Positions 48,581 to 57,539 are shown, counted from the stretch's first letter. The stretch: 64,000 bases of DNA from Agromyces sp. H66 (GCF_004959775.1 NZ_SJZG01000004.1:1-64000), one strand, 5' to 3'. Notes: generated by a model from the sequence alone, not told the origin. A program made the numbers and translations.

Positions 48581-49558
48581 ATGGCTGGAATCGAGACCAC
48601 CGGATCGAAGCGCCTCGTGCTCGTGAGCGGTCGGGCCCACCCCGAGCTCGCCGAGCAGATCGCGGTGGAACTCGGCACCGAGCTGATGCCCACCGACGCG
48701 CGAACGTTCGCGAACGGCGAACTCTACGCCCGCTACGACGAGAGCGTGCGTGGCACCGACGCGTTCGTGATCCAGTCGCATGCCGCCCCCATCAACGAGT
48801 GGCTCATGGAGCAGCTCATCATGGTCGATGCGCTGAAGCGTGCGTCCGCGAAGCGCATCACCGTGGTCTCGCCGTTCTACCCGTACGCCCGCCAGGACAA
48901 GAAGGGTCGTGGCCGCGAGCCGATCTCGGCGCGCCTCGTCGCCGACCTCTACAAGGCCGCAGGCGCCGACCGCATCATGTCGATCGACCTGCATGCCGCA
49001 CAGATCCAGGGCTTCTTCGACGGTCCCGTCGACCACCTGTTCGCCATGCCCGTGCTGCTCGAGCACTTCCGGAAGCTCCTCGACCCGCAGACCCTCACCG
49101 TGGTCTCGCCCGACATGGGGCGGGTGCGCGTCGCTGACATCTGGAGCGACAAGCTCGGCGCGCCGCTCGCGATCATCCACAAGCGTCGCGACCCGCTGGT
49201 GCCGAACCAGGTGTCGGTGCACGAGATCGTCGGCACGGTCGAGGGGCGCGTCTGCCTCCTGGTCGACGACCTCATCGACACCGGCCGCACGATCGTGAGG
49301 GCCGCCGAGGCGCTCAAGGCCAACGGAGCGATCGGCGTCGTCGTCGCGGCCACCCATGCGGTCTTCTCCACCCCGGCGGTCGACATCCTGCAGGACGAGT
49401 CGATCGACCGCGTCGTCGTCACCGACACCCTGCCCGTCCCCGAGTCCAAGCGCTGGGATCGCCTCACCGTGCTGCCCATCGCCCCGCTCCTCGCGCGCGC
49501 GATCCGCGAGGTCTTCGAGGACGGCTCGGTCACGAGCATGTTCGACGGCGCGGCCTGA
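48581..49558 (+). CDS. prs: ribose-phosphate pyrophosphokinase
   Basis: 325 residues. Makes PRPP from ribose-5-phosphate and ATP for nucleotides, His and Trp. Motifs: FANGELYARYDESVRG, the flexible loop PFYPYARQDKKGRGREPISARLVADL (split here across 102-127), SIDLHAAQIQGFFDGPVDHL, and the PRPP loop LLVDDLIDTGRT. GGAGAGGA lies about 10 nt before the ATG. Follows glmU by 38 nt, as in most actinobacteria, and is followed by fadD after 8 nt. Confidence 0.96.
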   Translation: MAGIETTGSKRLVLVSGRAHPELAEQIAVELGTELMPTDARTFANGELYARYDESVRGTDAFVIQSHAAPINEWLMEQLIMVDALKRASAKRITVVSPFYPYARQDKKGRGREPISARLVADLYKAAGADRIMSIDLHAAQIQGFFDGPVDHLFAMPVLLEHFRKLLDPQTLTVVSPDMGRVRVADIWSDKLGAPLAIIHKRRDPLVPNQVSVHEIVGTVEGRVCLLVDDLIDTGRTIVRAAEALKANGAIGVVVAATHAVFSTPAVDILQDESIDRVVVTDTLPVPESKRWDRLTVLPIAPLLARAIREVFEDGSVTSMFDGAA

Positions 49559-49566
49559 GGCGAACC

Positions 49567-51267
49567 ATGTCGATCACGACACCGCGTCCCTGGCTCTCGA
49601 GCTACGCCGAGGGCGTTCCGCACGACATCGAACCCGCGCAGGGCTCGCTCTACGACCTCCTGCGCGGCTCCGTCGAGCAGTACGGCCAGAACCCCGCGCT
49701 CGAGTTCTTCGGCGCCACCACCACCTACGCCGAGCTCGGCGCCCAGGTCGACCGTGCCGCCGAGGGGCTTCGCCTCCTCGGCGTGCAGAAGGGCGACCCC
49801 GTCGCCATCGTGCTGCCGAACTGCCCGCAGCACGTCGTCGCGTTCTACGCGGTGCTGCGGCTCGGCGCGATCGTCGTCGAGCACAACCCGCTCTACACCC
49901 CACGCGAGTTGCGCCACCAGTTCGAGGATCACGGCGCCCGCGTCGTGATCGCGTGGGACAAGGTGGTCGAGTCGATCCAGGCCTTCCCGGCCGACATCGC
50001 GGTCCGGCACATCGTGTCGGTCGACCTGACCCGGGCCATGCCGCTCGTCACGCGTGCCCTGCTCCGGCTTCCCGTGGCGAAGGCGCGCGAGTCGAGGACC
50101 GCGCTCACCACGAAGGTGCGCGGCGCCATGCCGTGGCAGCGGCTCGTGGCATCCGACCCCATCGACGCCCACATCGTGGCACCCACGCCCGACGACATCG
50201 CCGTCATCCAGTACACGAGCGGCACCACCGGCAGCCCCAAGGGCGCCGTGCTGACGCACGCCAACCTCGGCGTGAACGCCGCGCAGGCGCGCGCCTGGGT
50301 ACCCCAGGTCGAGCGCGGGACCTCGGTCGTCTACGCCGTGCTGCCGATGTTCCACGCCTACGGGCTGACGCTCTGCCTCACGTTCGCGATGAGCATGGGA
50401 TCGCGGCTCGTGCTCTTCCCGAAGTTCGATCCCGACCTCGTGCTGAAGGCCGTCAAGCAGCACCCGCCGACGTTCCTGCCGGCGGTGCCGCCCATCTACG
50501 ACCGGCTCACGAAGTCCGCCGCCGCGGCCGGAGTCTCGCTGCGCGGCATCGAGATCGCCATCTCGGGCGCCATGCCCCTCTCGGCCGACGTGGTCGATCC
50601 CTGGGAGGCGGCGACGGGCGGCTACCTCGTCGAGGGCTACGGGCTCTCGGAGTGCTCCCCGGTGCTGATGGCCAATCCGGTGGCGCCCAACCGCAAGGCC
50701 GGAACCGTGGGCCTGCCGCTGCCGTCGACCGAGGCACGCGTCGTCGACCCCGATGAGCCGACCGTCGACCGCGAACCCGGCGCCGAGGGCGAACTCGTGG
50801 TGCGGGGCCCGCAGGTGTTCTCCGGGTACTGGCGCAAGCCCGAGGAGACGGACGCCGTGTTCGTCGACGATCCGGCGGGCGGCGCGCCGTGGTTCCGCAC
50901 GGGCGACATCGTCTCGATCGACGACGAGGGCTTCGTGCGGGTCGTCGACCGCATCAAGGAACTCATCATCACGGGCGGGTTCAACGTCGCACCGAGCGAG
51001 GTCGAAGAGGCGATTCGCCACCATCCAGACGTGGAGGACTGCGCCGTCGTGGGCCTGCCCGACGAGCGGTCGGGTGAGGAGGTCGTCGCCGTCGTCGTGC
51101 TGCGGCAGGGCGCGACCCTCGACGAGGCGTCGATCCGCGAACTCGCCCGCAACGAACTGACGCCCTACAAGGTGCCCCGTCGCATCGTGCAGGCCGACGA
51201 CCTCCCGCGTTCGCTGATCGGCAAGGTGCTGCGCCGCCAGGTGCGCAACGACCTCCTCGCCGGGTGA
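49567..51267 (+). CDS. fadD: long-chain fatty acid-CoA ligase
   Basis: 566 residues, ANL superfamily. Motifs: A3 IQYTSGTTGSPKGAVLTH, FHAYGLTLCL, A5 GYGLSECSPV, A7 WFRTGDI, A8 FVRVVDRIKELIITGGFNV, and A10 PRSLIGKVLRRQ with the catalytic Lys. Activates long-chain fatty acids to CoA thioesters at the membrane. Starts 8 nt after the prs stop, so probably co-transcribed with prs. Only distantly similar to the ligase at 23753. Its stop overlaps the next gene's GTG. Confidence 0.92.
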   Translation: MSITTPRPWLSSYAEGVPHDIEPAQGSLYDLLRGSVEQYGQNPALEFFGATTTYAELGAQVDRAAEGLRLLGVQKGDPVAIVLPNCPQHVVAFYAVLRLGAIVVEHNPLYTPRELRHQFEDHGARVVIAWDKVVESIQAFPADIAVRHIVSVDLTRAMPLVTRALLRLPVAKARESRTALTTKVRGAMPWQRLVASDPIDAHIVAPTPDDIAVIQYTSGTTGSPKGAVLTHANLGVNAAQARAWVPQVERGTSVVYAVLPMFHAYGLTLCLTFAMSMGSRLVLFPKFDPDLVLKAVKQHPPTFLPAVPPIYDRLTKSAAAAGVSLRGIEIAISGAMPLSADVVDPWEAATGGYLVEGYGLSECSPVLMANPVAPNRKAGTVGLPLPSTEARVVDPDEPTVDREPGAEGELVVRGPQVFSGYWRKPEETDAVFVDDPAGGAPWFRTGDIVSIDDEGFVRVVDRIKELIITGGFNVAPSEVEEAIRHHPDVEDCAVVGLPDERSGEEVVAVVVLRQGATLDEASIRELARNELTPYKVPRRIVQADDLPRSLIGKVLRRQVRNDLLAG

Positions 51268-51779
51268 CCGGGAGCGCCGTGTCGTTCCTCTCCGCCGACT
51301 CCACGCGAGCGCTCGAGCACCTCGCCGCGCTCGAGGCCGGCGGGCCGGGTGGGGCGGATGTCGCGCCGCTGGAGCGGCTCCGGGGCATCCGCTCGCTCGT
51401 GGTCGCCCTCGAGGCCGACCCGGCCGCGCTGCGGGCCGTGCGCGAGGCGCTCGACGCGGGCGCGACGTGGGACGAGGTGGCGGATGCCGCGGGCCTCAGC
51501 CCATCGGCCGCGAAGTACCGCTGGGCGGGCGACGACGAGGCCATCGCGGGCCGCCAGGAGGCGAGCCGGAAGCGCAAGCGCGATCGCCCGTCGACCGTGC
51601 CCACCGACCTGCCGGGCCTGTCGGTCTCGGAGGCGGCGAAACGCCTCGGCGTCACGCCGCAGGCGATCTACCAGCGCGTCACCCGCGGCATCCTGCGGGC
51701 CGAGACCGTGCGACTGCCCGACGGGCGCACGTACAAGCGCGTGTTCCCCGACGAGGGCCCGGCGGTCGACGAGGGCTGA
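51264..51779 (+). CDS. HTH/excisionase-like DNA-binding protein
   Basis: 171 residues. The N-terminal helical domain (15-75) ends in an HTH-like LDAGATWDEVADAAGLSPSAAKYRWAGDD. A basic linker (KRKRDRP) leads to a MerR/excisionase-type HTH: LSVSEAAKRLGVTPQAIYQRVTRGILRAETVRLPDGRTYKRVFP. Both halves look like DNA readers, hence a small regulator or nucleoid-associated factor. GTG 51264 overlaps the fadD stop (GTGA); a later GTG at 51279 is possible. Confidence 0.75.
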   Translation: MTGSAVSFLSADSTRALEHLAALEAGGPGGADVAPLERLRGIRSLVVALEADPAALRAVREALDAGATWDEVADAAGLSPSAAKYRWAGDDEAIAGRQEASRKRKRDRPSTVPTDLPGLSVSEAAKRLGVTPQAIYQRVTRGILRAETVRLPDGRTYKRVFPDEGPAVDEG

Positions 51780-51826
51780 GGCTCGGTGCGCGCCTCGGCG
51801 CCACGACCCGACGAGGCGCGGCCCGA

Positions 51827-52189
51827 TCAGGCGTCGCGCTCGTCGTCGCCGATGAAGCGCGGCGCACCGGGCAGGAGCCCGAGCTCGGCGATGAGCGTCT
51901 CGCCGCCGTTCTCGGCGACCGCGAAGCACTGCCACCCCGGGCCGCCCCGGCCGAACAGGTCGAACGCGACGCGCGCCCCCGCGGCATCCGTGTCGAAGGC
52001 GGCGACCGACACCGCGCACGCGCGCTGCGCCGCCGACCGCGCCACCCCGTACATCGAGAGCACGAGCGGAAGCACGAGCGCCCCGAGCGCGACGAGCACG
52101 GTGATGCGAAGAGCCCGGCGGCGGCGATCGCCGAACACCGGTCCGTCGTCGCGAGGCTCGCCGTCGAGCTCTGGCGGCCTGTCGCTCAT
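51827..52189 (-). CDS. single-span membrane/secreted hypothetical protein
   Basis: 120 residues. Cytoplasmic acidic/basic N-terminus, one transmembrane helix (about 28-48: ITVLVALGALVLPLVLSMYG), then an outside domain with two Cys that could pair (RACAVSV and WQCFAV). No family recognised. ATG overlaps the stop of the DUF202 gene upstream by 4 nt; the third gene of a small membrane-protein cassette. Confidence 0.65.
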   Translation of the reverse strand: MSDRPPELDGEPRDDGPVFGDRRRRALRITVLVALGALVLPLVLSMYGVARSAAQRACAVSVAAFDTDAAGARVAFDLFGRGGPGWQCFAVAENGGETLIAELGLLPGAPRFIGDDERDA

Positions 52190-52524
52190 GACGCCGCCTC
52201 CACGAACACGGAGGCGATGCCGCCGACGCTCGCGGCGAGCGTCGCCACCGTGACGCCCACGAGGGCACCCACCGGCGGCGTGATCACGAGCCGCTCACCC
52301 GACAGCTGTCGCCGGCGGACGGTGCCGATCGCGACGGCCGCACCGGATGCCGCGAACAGCAGCACCCCGACGGCCACGAGCCACGGCTCGCCGGCCACGA
52401 ACCCCGCGCGGATCGACAGCAGCGCGTTCACCGCGATCGCGAGCGCCGTGCGCGTCCACGCGAGCGCAGTTCGCTCGGGCTGGAGACCCGGATCACCCGT
52501 GGCCGGGATCACATGGGGTCGCAC
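52186..52524 (-). CDS. DUF202 membrane protein (1)
   Basis: 112 residues with three spans. Family start: GLQPERTALAWTRTALAIAVNALLSIRAG, corresponding to the DUF202 pattern L-x-x-E-R-T-x-L-x-W-x-R-T. Function is unknown; DUF202 proteins often occur in pairs. The GTG start is chosen because the family motif begins about 12 residues later. 31 nt after a second DUF202 gene. Confidence 0.8.
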   Translation of the reverse strand: MRPHVIPATGDPGLQPERTALAWTRTALAIAVNALLSIRAGFVAGEPWLVAVGVLLFAASGAAVAIGTVRRRQLSGERLVITPPVGALVGVTVATLAASVGGIASVFVEAAS

Positions 52525-52555
52525 GATGCCCGCCCTGGATCCACCCGATGCCGGG

Positions 52556-52909
52556 TCATGCGACGAGGAGCAGCACCACGAGCACCGCGCTGGTCAGGAG
52601 GCTCACGGCCGCGAGGCCCGGCAGCACCCAGCTGAACGGGAGCGGCCTGCCCTGCCGGATGGCGATCTCGTTGGCGCGCCATCTCGTGTAGGAGACGACG
52701 CTCAACACCCCGGCGACCACGCCGAGTCCGACCGAGAGCACCGTGACGACGAGCCTCGGGTCGAGCTCGGTCGCGAACTGGTGCAGCAGCACGCCGCCCG
52801 CGAGGAGCGCGAGCGCCGTGCGGATCCACGCGAGGAACGTGCGCTCGTTCGCAAGGGTGAAGCGGTAGTCGGGCTCGGTACCCTCGTTGCGCCACGCCGG
52901 TTCCGGCAT
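52556..52909 (-). CDS. DUF202 (YidH-like) membrane protein (2)
   Basis: 117 residues with three spans. YDYRFTLANERTFLAWIRTALALLAGG-type motif (here ANERTFLAWIRTALALLAGG), then TRWRANEIAIRQGRPLP, the classic YidH loop. ATG 52909 follows AGGAAGGGG. First gene of the three-gene minus-strand cassette lying between the HTH gene and gnd. Confidence 0.88.
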   Translation of the reverse strand: MPEPAWRNEGTEPDYRFTLANERTFLAWIRTALALLAGGVLLHQFATELDPRLVVTVLSVGLGVVAGVLSVVSYTRWRANEIAIRQGRPLPFSWVLPGLAAVSLLTSAVLVVLLLVA

Positions 52910-52955
52910 CCGTCCGCCCCTTCCTCGTTCGCTGTCGCTCGTGCAGGTCCGCCCG

Positions 52956-54413
52956 TCAGTGCGACGAGGGCGTCGTCTCGATCTCGCTGCGGTCGCCCGA
53001 CCAGAGCGTGTGGAAGACGCCCTCGCGGTCGACGCGCCGGTACGTGTGCGCCCCGAAGTAGTCGCGCTGGCCCTGGATGAGGGCGGCCGGGAGCCGCTCG
53101 GCGCGGAGTCCGTCGTAGTAGGCGAGCGACGACGAGAACGCGGGCGTCGGGATGCCGGCCTGCGCGGCGATCGCGACCACGCGGCGCCAGCTCTCCTGCG
53201 CGCCCGCGACGGCGTCGCGGAAGTACGGGGCGACGACGAGCGCGACGAGGGCGGGGTCGGCGGCGTACGCCTCGGCGATCCGGTTGAGGAAGCGCGCGCG
53301 GATGATGCATCCGGCCCGCCAGATCTTCGCGACGTCGCCCTTGTGCACGTTCCAGCCGAACTGCTCGGCGCCGGCCACGATCTCGTCGAAGCCCTGCGAG
53401 TAGGCGATGATCTTCGAGGCGTAGAGCGCCCGGCGCACGTCCTCGATGAACGCGTCGGGGTCGTCGACCGTCCACTCGCCCGAGGGGCCCGGCAGGTCGG
53501 CCGCCGCCACGCGCTGCCCGCGCTTGGACGAGAGGCTCCTGGCGAAGACCGCCTCGGCGATGCCCGAGGTCGGAACGCCGAGGTCGAGGGCGTTCTGCAC
53601 CGTCCAGGCGCCCGTGCCCTTGGCGCCCGCCTCGTCGAGGATGACGTCGACGAGCGGACGGCCGGTCGCGGCATCCGTCTGGCGCAGCACCTCGGCGGTG
53701 ATCTCGATGAGGTAGCTCTCGAGTTCGCCCGTGTTCCATTCGGCGAAGACGTCGGCGATCTCGGCCGGGCTCTTGCCGGTGCCCTGGCGGATGAGGTCGT
53801 ACGCCTCGGCGATCAGCTGCATGTCGGCGTACTCGATGCCGTTGTGCACCATCTTCACGAAGTGGCCGGCGCCATCGGTGCCGACGTGCGTCACGCACGG
53901 CTCGCCGTCGGGGGCGACCGCCGCGATGGTCTGCAGGATGGGGCCGAGCGTGTCGTACGACTCGGCGGTGCCGCCCGGCATCAGCGAGGGCCCGTTGAGC
54001 GCGCCCTCCTCGCCGCCCGACACGCCCATGCCGACGAAGTGGATGCCCGTGGGCTTGATCTCGGCCTCACGGCGGATGGTGTCGTGGAAGTTCGCGTTGC
54101 CGCCGTCGACGATGATGTCGCCCGGCTCGAAGCGCGAGACCAGCTCGGAGATGACCGCGTCGGTTCCCTTCCCGGCCTGCACCATGATGATCGCCGTGCG
54201 CGGCTTCGCGAGCGACGCGACGAACGCGTCGTAATCCTCAGACGCCACGAAACCGGCTTCGGGGTGCTCGGACACGAGGGTCTGCGTGCGCTCGGGCGAG
54301 CGGTTGAACACGGCCACGGTGTTGCCCTCGCGGCTCGCGAGGTTGCGGGCGAGGTTCGAGCCCATGACCGCGAGTCCGACGACGCCGATGTTTGCAGTTC
54401 CGTTTTCAGGCAC
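52956..54413 (-). CDS. gnd: 6-phosphogluconate dehydrogenase, decarboxylating
   Basis: 485 residues, the homodimeric NADP type (GndA). N-terminal Rossmann IGVVGLAVMGSNLARNLA, VDGGNANFHDTIRREAE, GMGVSGGEEGALNGPSLMPGG, HFVKMVHNGIEYADMQLIAEAYDL (catalytic Lys), and the C-terminal QRDYFGAHTYRRVDREG that reaches the partner's active site. Oxidises 6-phosphogluconate to ribulose-5-phosphate, giving NADPH. Start GTG 54413 is supported by GAGGAGA 6 nt upstream. Divergent from gluconokinase, whose product is its substrate. Confidence 0.96.
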   Translation of the reverse strand: MPENGTANIGVVGLAVMGSNLARNLASREGNTVAVFNRSPERTQTLVSEHPEAGFVASEDYDAFVASLAKPRTAIIMVQAGKGTDAVISELVSRFEPGDIIVDGGNANFHDTIRREAEIKPTGIHFVGMGVSGGEEGALNGPSLMPGGTAESYDTLGPILQTIAAVAPDGEPCVTHVGTDGAGHFVKMVHNGIEYADMQLIAEAYDLIRQGTGKSPAEIADVFAEWNTGELESYLIEITAEVLRQTDAATGRPLVDVILDEAGAKGTGAWTVQNALDLGVPTSGIAEAVFARSLSSKRGQRVAAADLPGPSGEWTVDDPDAFIEDVRRALYASKIIAYSQGFDEIVAGAEQFGWNVHKGDVAKIWRAGCIIRARFLNRIAEAYAADPALVALVVAPYFRDAVAGAQESWRRVVAIAAQAGIPTPAFSSSLAYYDGLRAERLPAALIQGQRDYFGAHTYRRVDREGVFHTLWSGDRSEIETTPSSH

Positions 54414-54528
54414 GAAAGCTCTCCTCGTGAGTTCTGGGGGTCGCACCAAGCGTACTGTGAGCGCGACTCACCGTTGCCTCCCGTTGCAGTGAGGGACCGC
54501 CGGCTCGGTGCGGCCACGTCGGTTGGAC

Positions 54529-54534
54529 TAGCCT
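54529..54534 (+). promoter_or_regulatory. -10 hexamer TAGCCT of gluconokinase
   Basis: TAGCCT, 7 nt (GCAACGC), then the ATG at 54542; leaderless spacing. The 128-nt gap to the divergent gnd start may hold a shared regulator site; none was recognised. Confidence 0.5.
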
Positions 54535-54541
54535 GCAACGC

Positions 54542-55069
54542 ATGACCGCTGCCGCCGAACCGCCCCGCATCGTCGTCATGGGCCCGAGCGGCGCAGGGAA
54601 GTCGGTCGTGGGCGTCGCGCTCGCCGAGCGGCTCTCGGAGCGGTTCGTCGGCCTCGACTTCGTCGATGCCGACGACCTGCACCCGCCATCGAACGTCGCC
54701 AAGATGCGGGCCGGTGTCGCCCTCGACGACGCCGACCGGATGCCGTGGCTCGACGCCGTGGGGCGAACGCTCGCCACGGGAACCCGCGGGCGCGTCGTCG
54801 CGTGCTCGGCGCTGCGTCGCTCGTACCGCGACGTGATCCGCGGCGCGTGTCCCGACGCGCGGTTCGTGGAGCTCATCGTGCCGCCCGACCAGCTCGGTGC
54901 GCGGGTCGGTGGGCGTCCGGGTCACTTCATGCCGTCGTCGCTCGTCGCCTCCCAGCTGCAGACGCTGGAGGCGCTCGACGATGACGAGCGGGGCGCGCGG
55001 ATCGAGAACGCCGGCACGGTGGAACACGTCGTCTCGCGGGTGATCGCCGTGCTCGAAACCGACTGGTAG
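54542..55069 (+). CDS. gntK: gluconokinase
   Basis: 175 residues. Walker A GPSGAGKS at 14-21, FVDADDLHPPSNVAKMRAGVALDDADRMPWL (substrate/ATP contacts, the GntK signature), VACSALRRSYRDVIRG, and a C-terminal LQTLEALDDDERG helix. Phosphorylates gluconate to 6-phosphogluconate, the substrate of the divergently encoded Gnd, so the pair is a complete entry of gluconate into the pentose-phosphate pathway. Confidence 0.95.
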   Translation: MTAAAEPPRIVVMGPSGAGKSVVGVALAERLSERFVGLDFVDADDLHPPSNVAKMRAGVALDDADRMPWLDAVGRTLATGTRGRVVACSALRRSYRDVIRGACPDARFVELIVPPDQLGARVGGRPGHFMPSSLVASQLQTLEALDDDERGARIENAGTVEHVVSRVIAVLETDW

Positions 55070-55295
55070 ACTGGCTCGTCGGTCTCCCGCGCCCTCGGGC
55101 GCAGGCGGCCGAGGACTTCGGCGAGGGAGGCCCGGTCCGTGTGCGACAGCGTGCGGCGGGGCATCCGTGATCGACGCGGTGGGTACAGGCTCCAACGGCT
55201 ATTCCTCACGCACCAGCGCATGTCACATGCCGCGCGTTCGAGTTGAAGACGACAGACACCCCGATCTGGGCCGAGAGCCCGCAAGGAGAATCACC

Positions 55296-55952
55296 ATGGA
55301 CGAAGACAACAAGGTCGAAGCGGCGCCCCGCGACACCTTCGGCAAGGGCGCGGCGCGCAAGATCCGCGCCGCCGGCAAGATCCCCGCCGTGCTCTACGGC
55401 CACGGCACCGACCCGAAGCACCTGACCCTGCCCGGCCACCAGGTCGCGCTGCTCATCCGCAAGGCGAACGCCGTGCTCGACCTGCAGATCGCGGGCAAGA
55501 GCCAGCTCGCCCTCGTGAAGGACGTGCAGAAGGACCCGGTGCACCAGGTCATCGAGCACCTCGACCTCATCGTCGTCCGTCGCGGCGAGAAGGTCCAGGT
55601 CGAGGTGCCCGTGCACGTCGAGGGCGAGCCGTTCGCCGGCACCATCGCCGACCTCGACGCCAAGACCCTGCTGCTCGAGGTCGAGGCCACGCACATCCCC
55701 GAGACCATCGTCGTATCGGTCGAGGGTCTCGAAGAGGGCACGCAGATCCACGCGAAGGACGTCGAGCTGCCCACGGGCGCGACGCTCATCAGCGATGCGG
55801 ACGCGCTCGTCGTGAACGTGCACGTGCCGCAGAAGGTCGACCTGGGCGAGGAGGCCGCAGAGGCCGAGGCCGCCGAGGGCGTGGAGGCCGCCGAGGGCGC
55901 CGAGGGCGAGGAGACCGGCGAGCCCGCAGCCGAGGGCGAGTCGGCGGAGTAA
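55296..55952 (+). CDS. rplY: 50S ribosomal protein L25/general stress protein Ctc
   Basis: 218 residues. L25 domain (1-95): DTFGKGAARKIRAAGKIPAVLYGHG, which binds 5S rRNA. TL5/CTC beta domain (96-190): EKVQVEVPVHVEGEP, LLLEVEATHIPETI, GTQIHAKDVELPTGATL. Ends in a strongly acidic Ala/Glu-rich tail (EEAAEAEAAEGVEAAEG), usual in actinobacteria. GCAAGGAGA precedes the ATG by 6 nt. Followed by pth, as in most Gram-positives. Confidence 0.95.
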   Translation: MDEDNKVEAAPRDTFGKGAARKIRAAGKIPAVLYGHGTDPKHLTLPGHQVALLIRKANAVLDLQIAGKSQLALVKDVQKDPVHQVIEHLDLIVVRRGEKVQVEVPVHVEGEPFAGTIADLDAKTLLLEVEATHIPETIVVSVEGLEEGTQIHAKDVELPTGATLISDADALVVNVHVPQKVDLGEEAAEAEAAEGVEAAEGAEGEETGEPAAEGESAE

Positions 55953-56070
55953 CGCCACCCACGCGCCAGCACCAGTGCACAGGGCCTGCGCGGCCGCACC
56001 CGGGTACGCTCGGATGCGGGCCGCGGGCCCTGTGCCTGTTCCCATCACCGCAGCGACGGAAGGAGTCGTC

Positions 56071-56700
56071 ATGGGCCTCCTCGATCGGCTGCGAACCCGC
56101 CGGAAGGACGACGCCGTGGCCGAGAACACGTGGCTCGTGGTCGGGCTCGGCAACCCCGGCGCCCAGTACGCGGGCAATCGGCACAACGTCGGCCAGATGG
56201 TCGCCGACGAGCTCGCCGGCCGCCTCGGCGCCACGTTCAAGACGCACAAGACGCCGTCGCGCGTGGCCGAGGGGTTCCTGCGTCCCGGCGGACCCAAGAT
56301 CGTCATCGCGAAGCCCAACGGCTACATGAACACCTCGGGCGGTCCGGTCTCCGCCCTGCTCAAGTACTACTCGCTGCCCGTCGACCGGCTCATCGTGGTG
56401 CACGACGAACTCGACATCCCCTTCGACACCGTGCGACTCAAGCAGGGTGGCGGGCACGGCGGCCACAACGGCATCCGCGACGTGGCGAAGGCCACCGACA
56501 ACGGTGCGTTCACGCGGGTGCGTGTCGGCATCGGCCGCCCGCCCGGCCGCCAGGACGCCGCGGACTTCGTGCTCAAGGACTTCTCGGGGACCGAGCGGCA
56601 GGCGCTGCCGAACCTCCTGTCGGATGCCGCGGACGCCGTCGAGGCGGTCGTGTCGGACGGGATCGTGGCCGCGCAGCAGCGATTCCACTCGCCGGCCTGA
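56071..56700 (+). CDS. pth: peptidyl-tRNA hydrolase
   Basis: 209 residues. Releases peptides from peptidyl-tRNA. WLVVGLGNPGAQYAGNRHNVGQ (catalytic His38), KPNGYMNTSGGPV (substrate Asn), IVVHDELDIPFDTVRLKQGGGHGGHNGI (Asp, helical clamp) and RVRVGIGRPPGRQD are all present. ATG 56071 is chosen for AAGGAG 5 nt upstream; it adds about 20 residues before the family core, and GTG 56116 is a shorter alternative. A hairpin pair follows. Confidence 0.96.
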   Translation: MGLLDRLRTRRKDDAVAENTWLVVGLGNPGAQYAGNRHNVGQMVADELAGRLGATFKTHKTPSRVAEGFLRPGGPKIVIAKPNGYMNTSGGPVSALLKYYSLPVDRLIVVHDELDIPFDTVRLKQGGGHGGHNGIRDVAKATDNGAFTRVRVGIGRPPGRQDAADFVLKDFSGTERQALPNLLSDAADAVEAVVSDGIVAAQQRFHSPA

Positions 56701-56701
56701 G

Positions 56702-56754
56702 CCCGGCCGCCGAGGCCGGGGGAATGCCCCGTGATCGACGCGCTCGGTCGATCA
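56702..56754. terminator. two hairpins between convergent pth and rnhA
   Basis: CCCGGCC (56702-56708) pairs with GGCCGGG (56714-56720). TGATCGAC (56732-56739) pairs with GTCGATCA (56747-56754), 7-nt loop. The second includes the rnhA stop codon. Likely bidirectional termination. Confidence 0.6.
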
Positions 56755-57465
56755 GATGAGCCCGCGGAGGAACTCCTCGGGTGAGACGCCCTCGGCGCGG
56801 GCGCGTCGAAGCAGCCGCTCGTGCTCCTCGGTCGAGACCTCGAGCGTCAGCGTGCGCCACGCGTCGGCGGGCTCGTCGAGCGTGAACAGCGCCGCGTCCT
56901 CGGAGGTCGCCTCGTACGCGGCCTCGGGCCCCGAATCGAGTTCGGGCTCGAGTTCGACCTCGAGGTCTCCGACGATCGCGGCAGCCTCGACCGCGGAGGC
57001 GGCGTCGTAGGTCCAACCGGGGCCGGACGGCACCGAAGCGCCCCGACGATAGGCCTCCGCGGCCGCGCGGGCGCGGGCGTCGGCGGCCTCGTTGAGATCG
57101 TGGCCGACGTGCCCGCGCACCCACTCGAAGCGGTAGCGCCGTCCGGCGAGCTCGGCGTCGAGGAGTTGCAGGAGCTCGACGTTCATGACGGCCTTGCCGT
57201 CGGCCTTGCGCCAGCCCTTGCGCTTCCAGCCCGCCATCCACTTCGTGAGGCAGTTGATCACGTACTGGCTGTCGCAGAGCACGAGCAGTTCGTCGTCGAG
57301 ATGCGCGGTGGCGCGGAACAGCTCGAGCACGGCCGTGAGCTCGCCCTGGTTGTTCGTGGCATGCGGCCACCCCCCGGCCGCCCAGCAGTGGTCGTCGACG
57401 TACCACGCCCATCCTGCGGGGCCGGGGTTGCCCAGAGCCGATCCGTCGGCGGCGGCGGTGATCAT
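56752..57465 (-). CDS. rnhA: ribonuclease HI with C-terminal extension
   Basis: 237 residues. The RNase H fold (1-140) has the four carboxylates Asp7 (AAADGSALGNPGPAG), Glu42 (NQGELTAVLE), Asp65 (LCDSQYVIN) and Asp129 (NEAADARA), plus the flexible-loop His119/His122. Cleaves RNA in RNA-DNA hybrids. About 95 further residues form an acidic linker and a small domain (DEPADAWRTLTLEVSTEEHERLLRRARAEGVSPEEFLRGLI). The end resembles a ribbon-helix-helix-like or CopG-type dimerisation segment. GAAGGGA precedes the ATG. Confidence 0.9.
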   Translation of the reverse strand: MITAAADGSALGNPGPAGWAWYVDDHCWAAGGWPHATNNQGELTAVLELFRATAHLDDELLVLCDSQYVINCLTKWMAGWKRKGWRKADGKAVMNVELLQLLDAELAGRRYRFEWVRGHVGHDLNEAADARARAAAEAYRRGASVPSGPGWTYDAASAVEAAAIVGDLEVELEPELDSGPEAAYEATSEDAALFTLDEPADAWRTLTLEVSTEEHERLLRRARAEGVSPEEFLRGLI

Positions 57466-57527
57466 GCGGTCCCTTCGTCCGGTGCGCGCTCATCGTATCG
57501 GCAGGTCGGTGCGTCGGAGGTCGCGCG

Positions 57528-57533
57528 TAGACT
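57528..57533 (+). promoter_or_regulatory. -10 hexamer TAGACT of mfd
   Basis: TAGACT, 6 nt (CGTACG), then the GTG at 57540; leaderless spacing and support for that start. Confidence 0.6.
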
Positions 57534-57539
57534 CGTACG

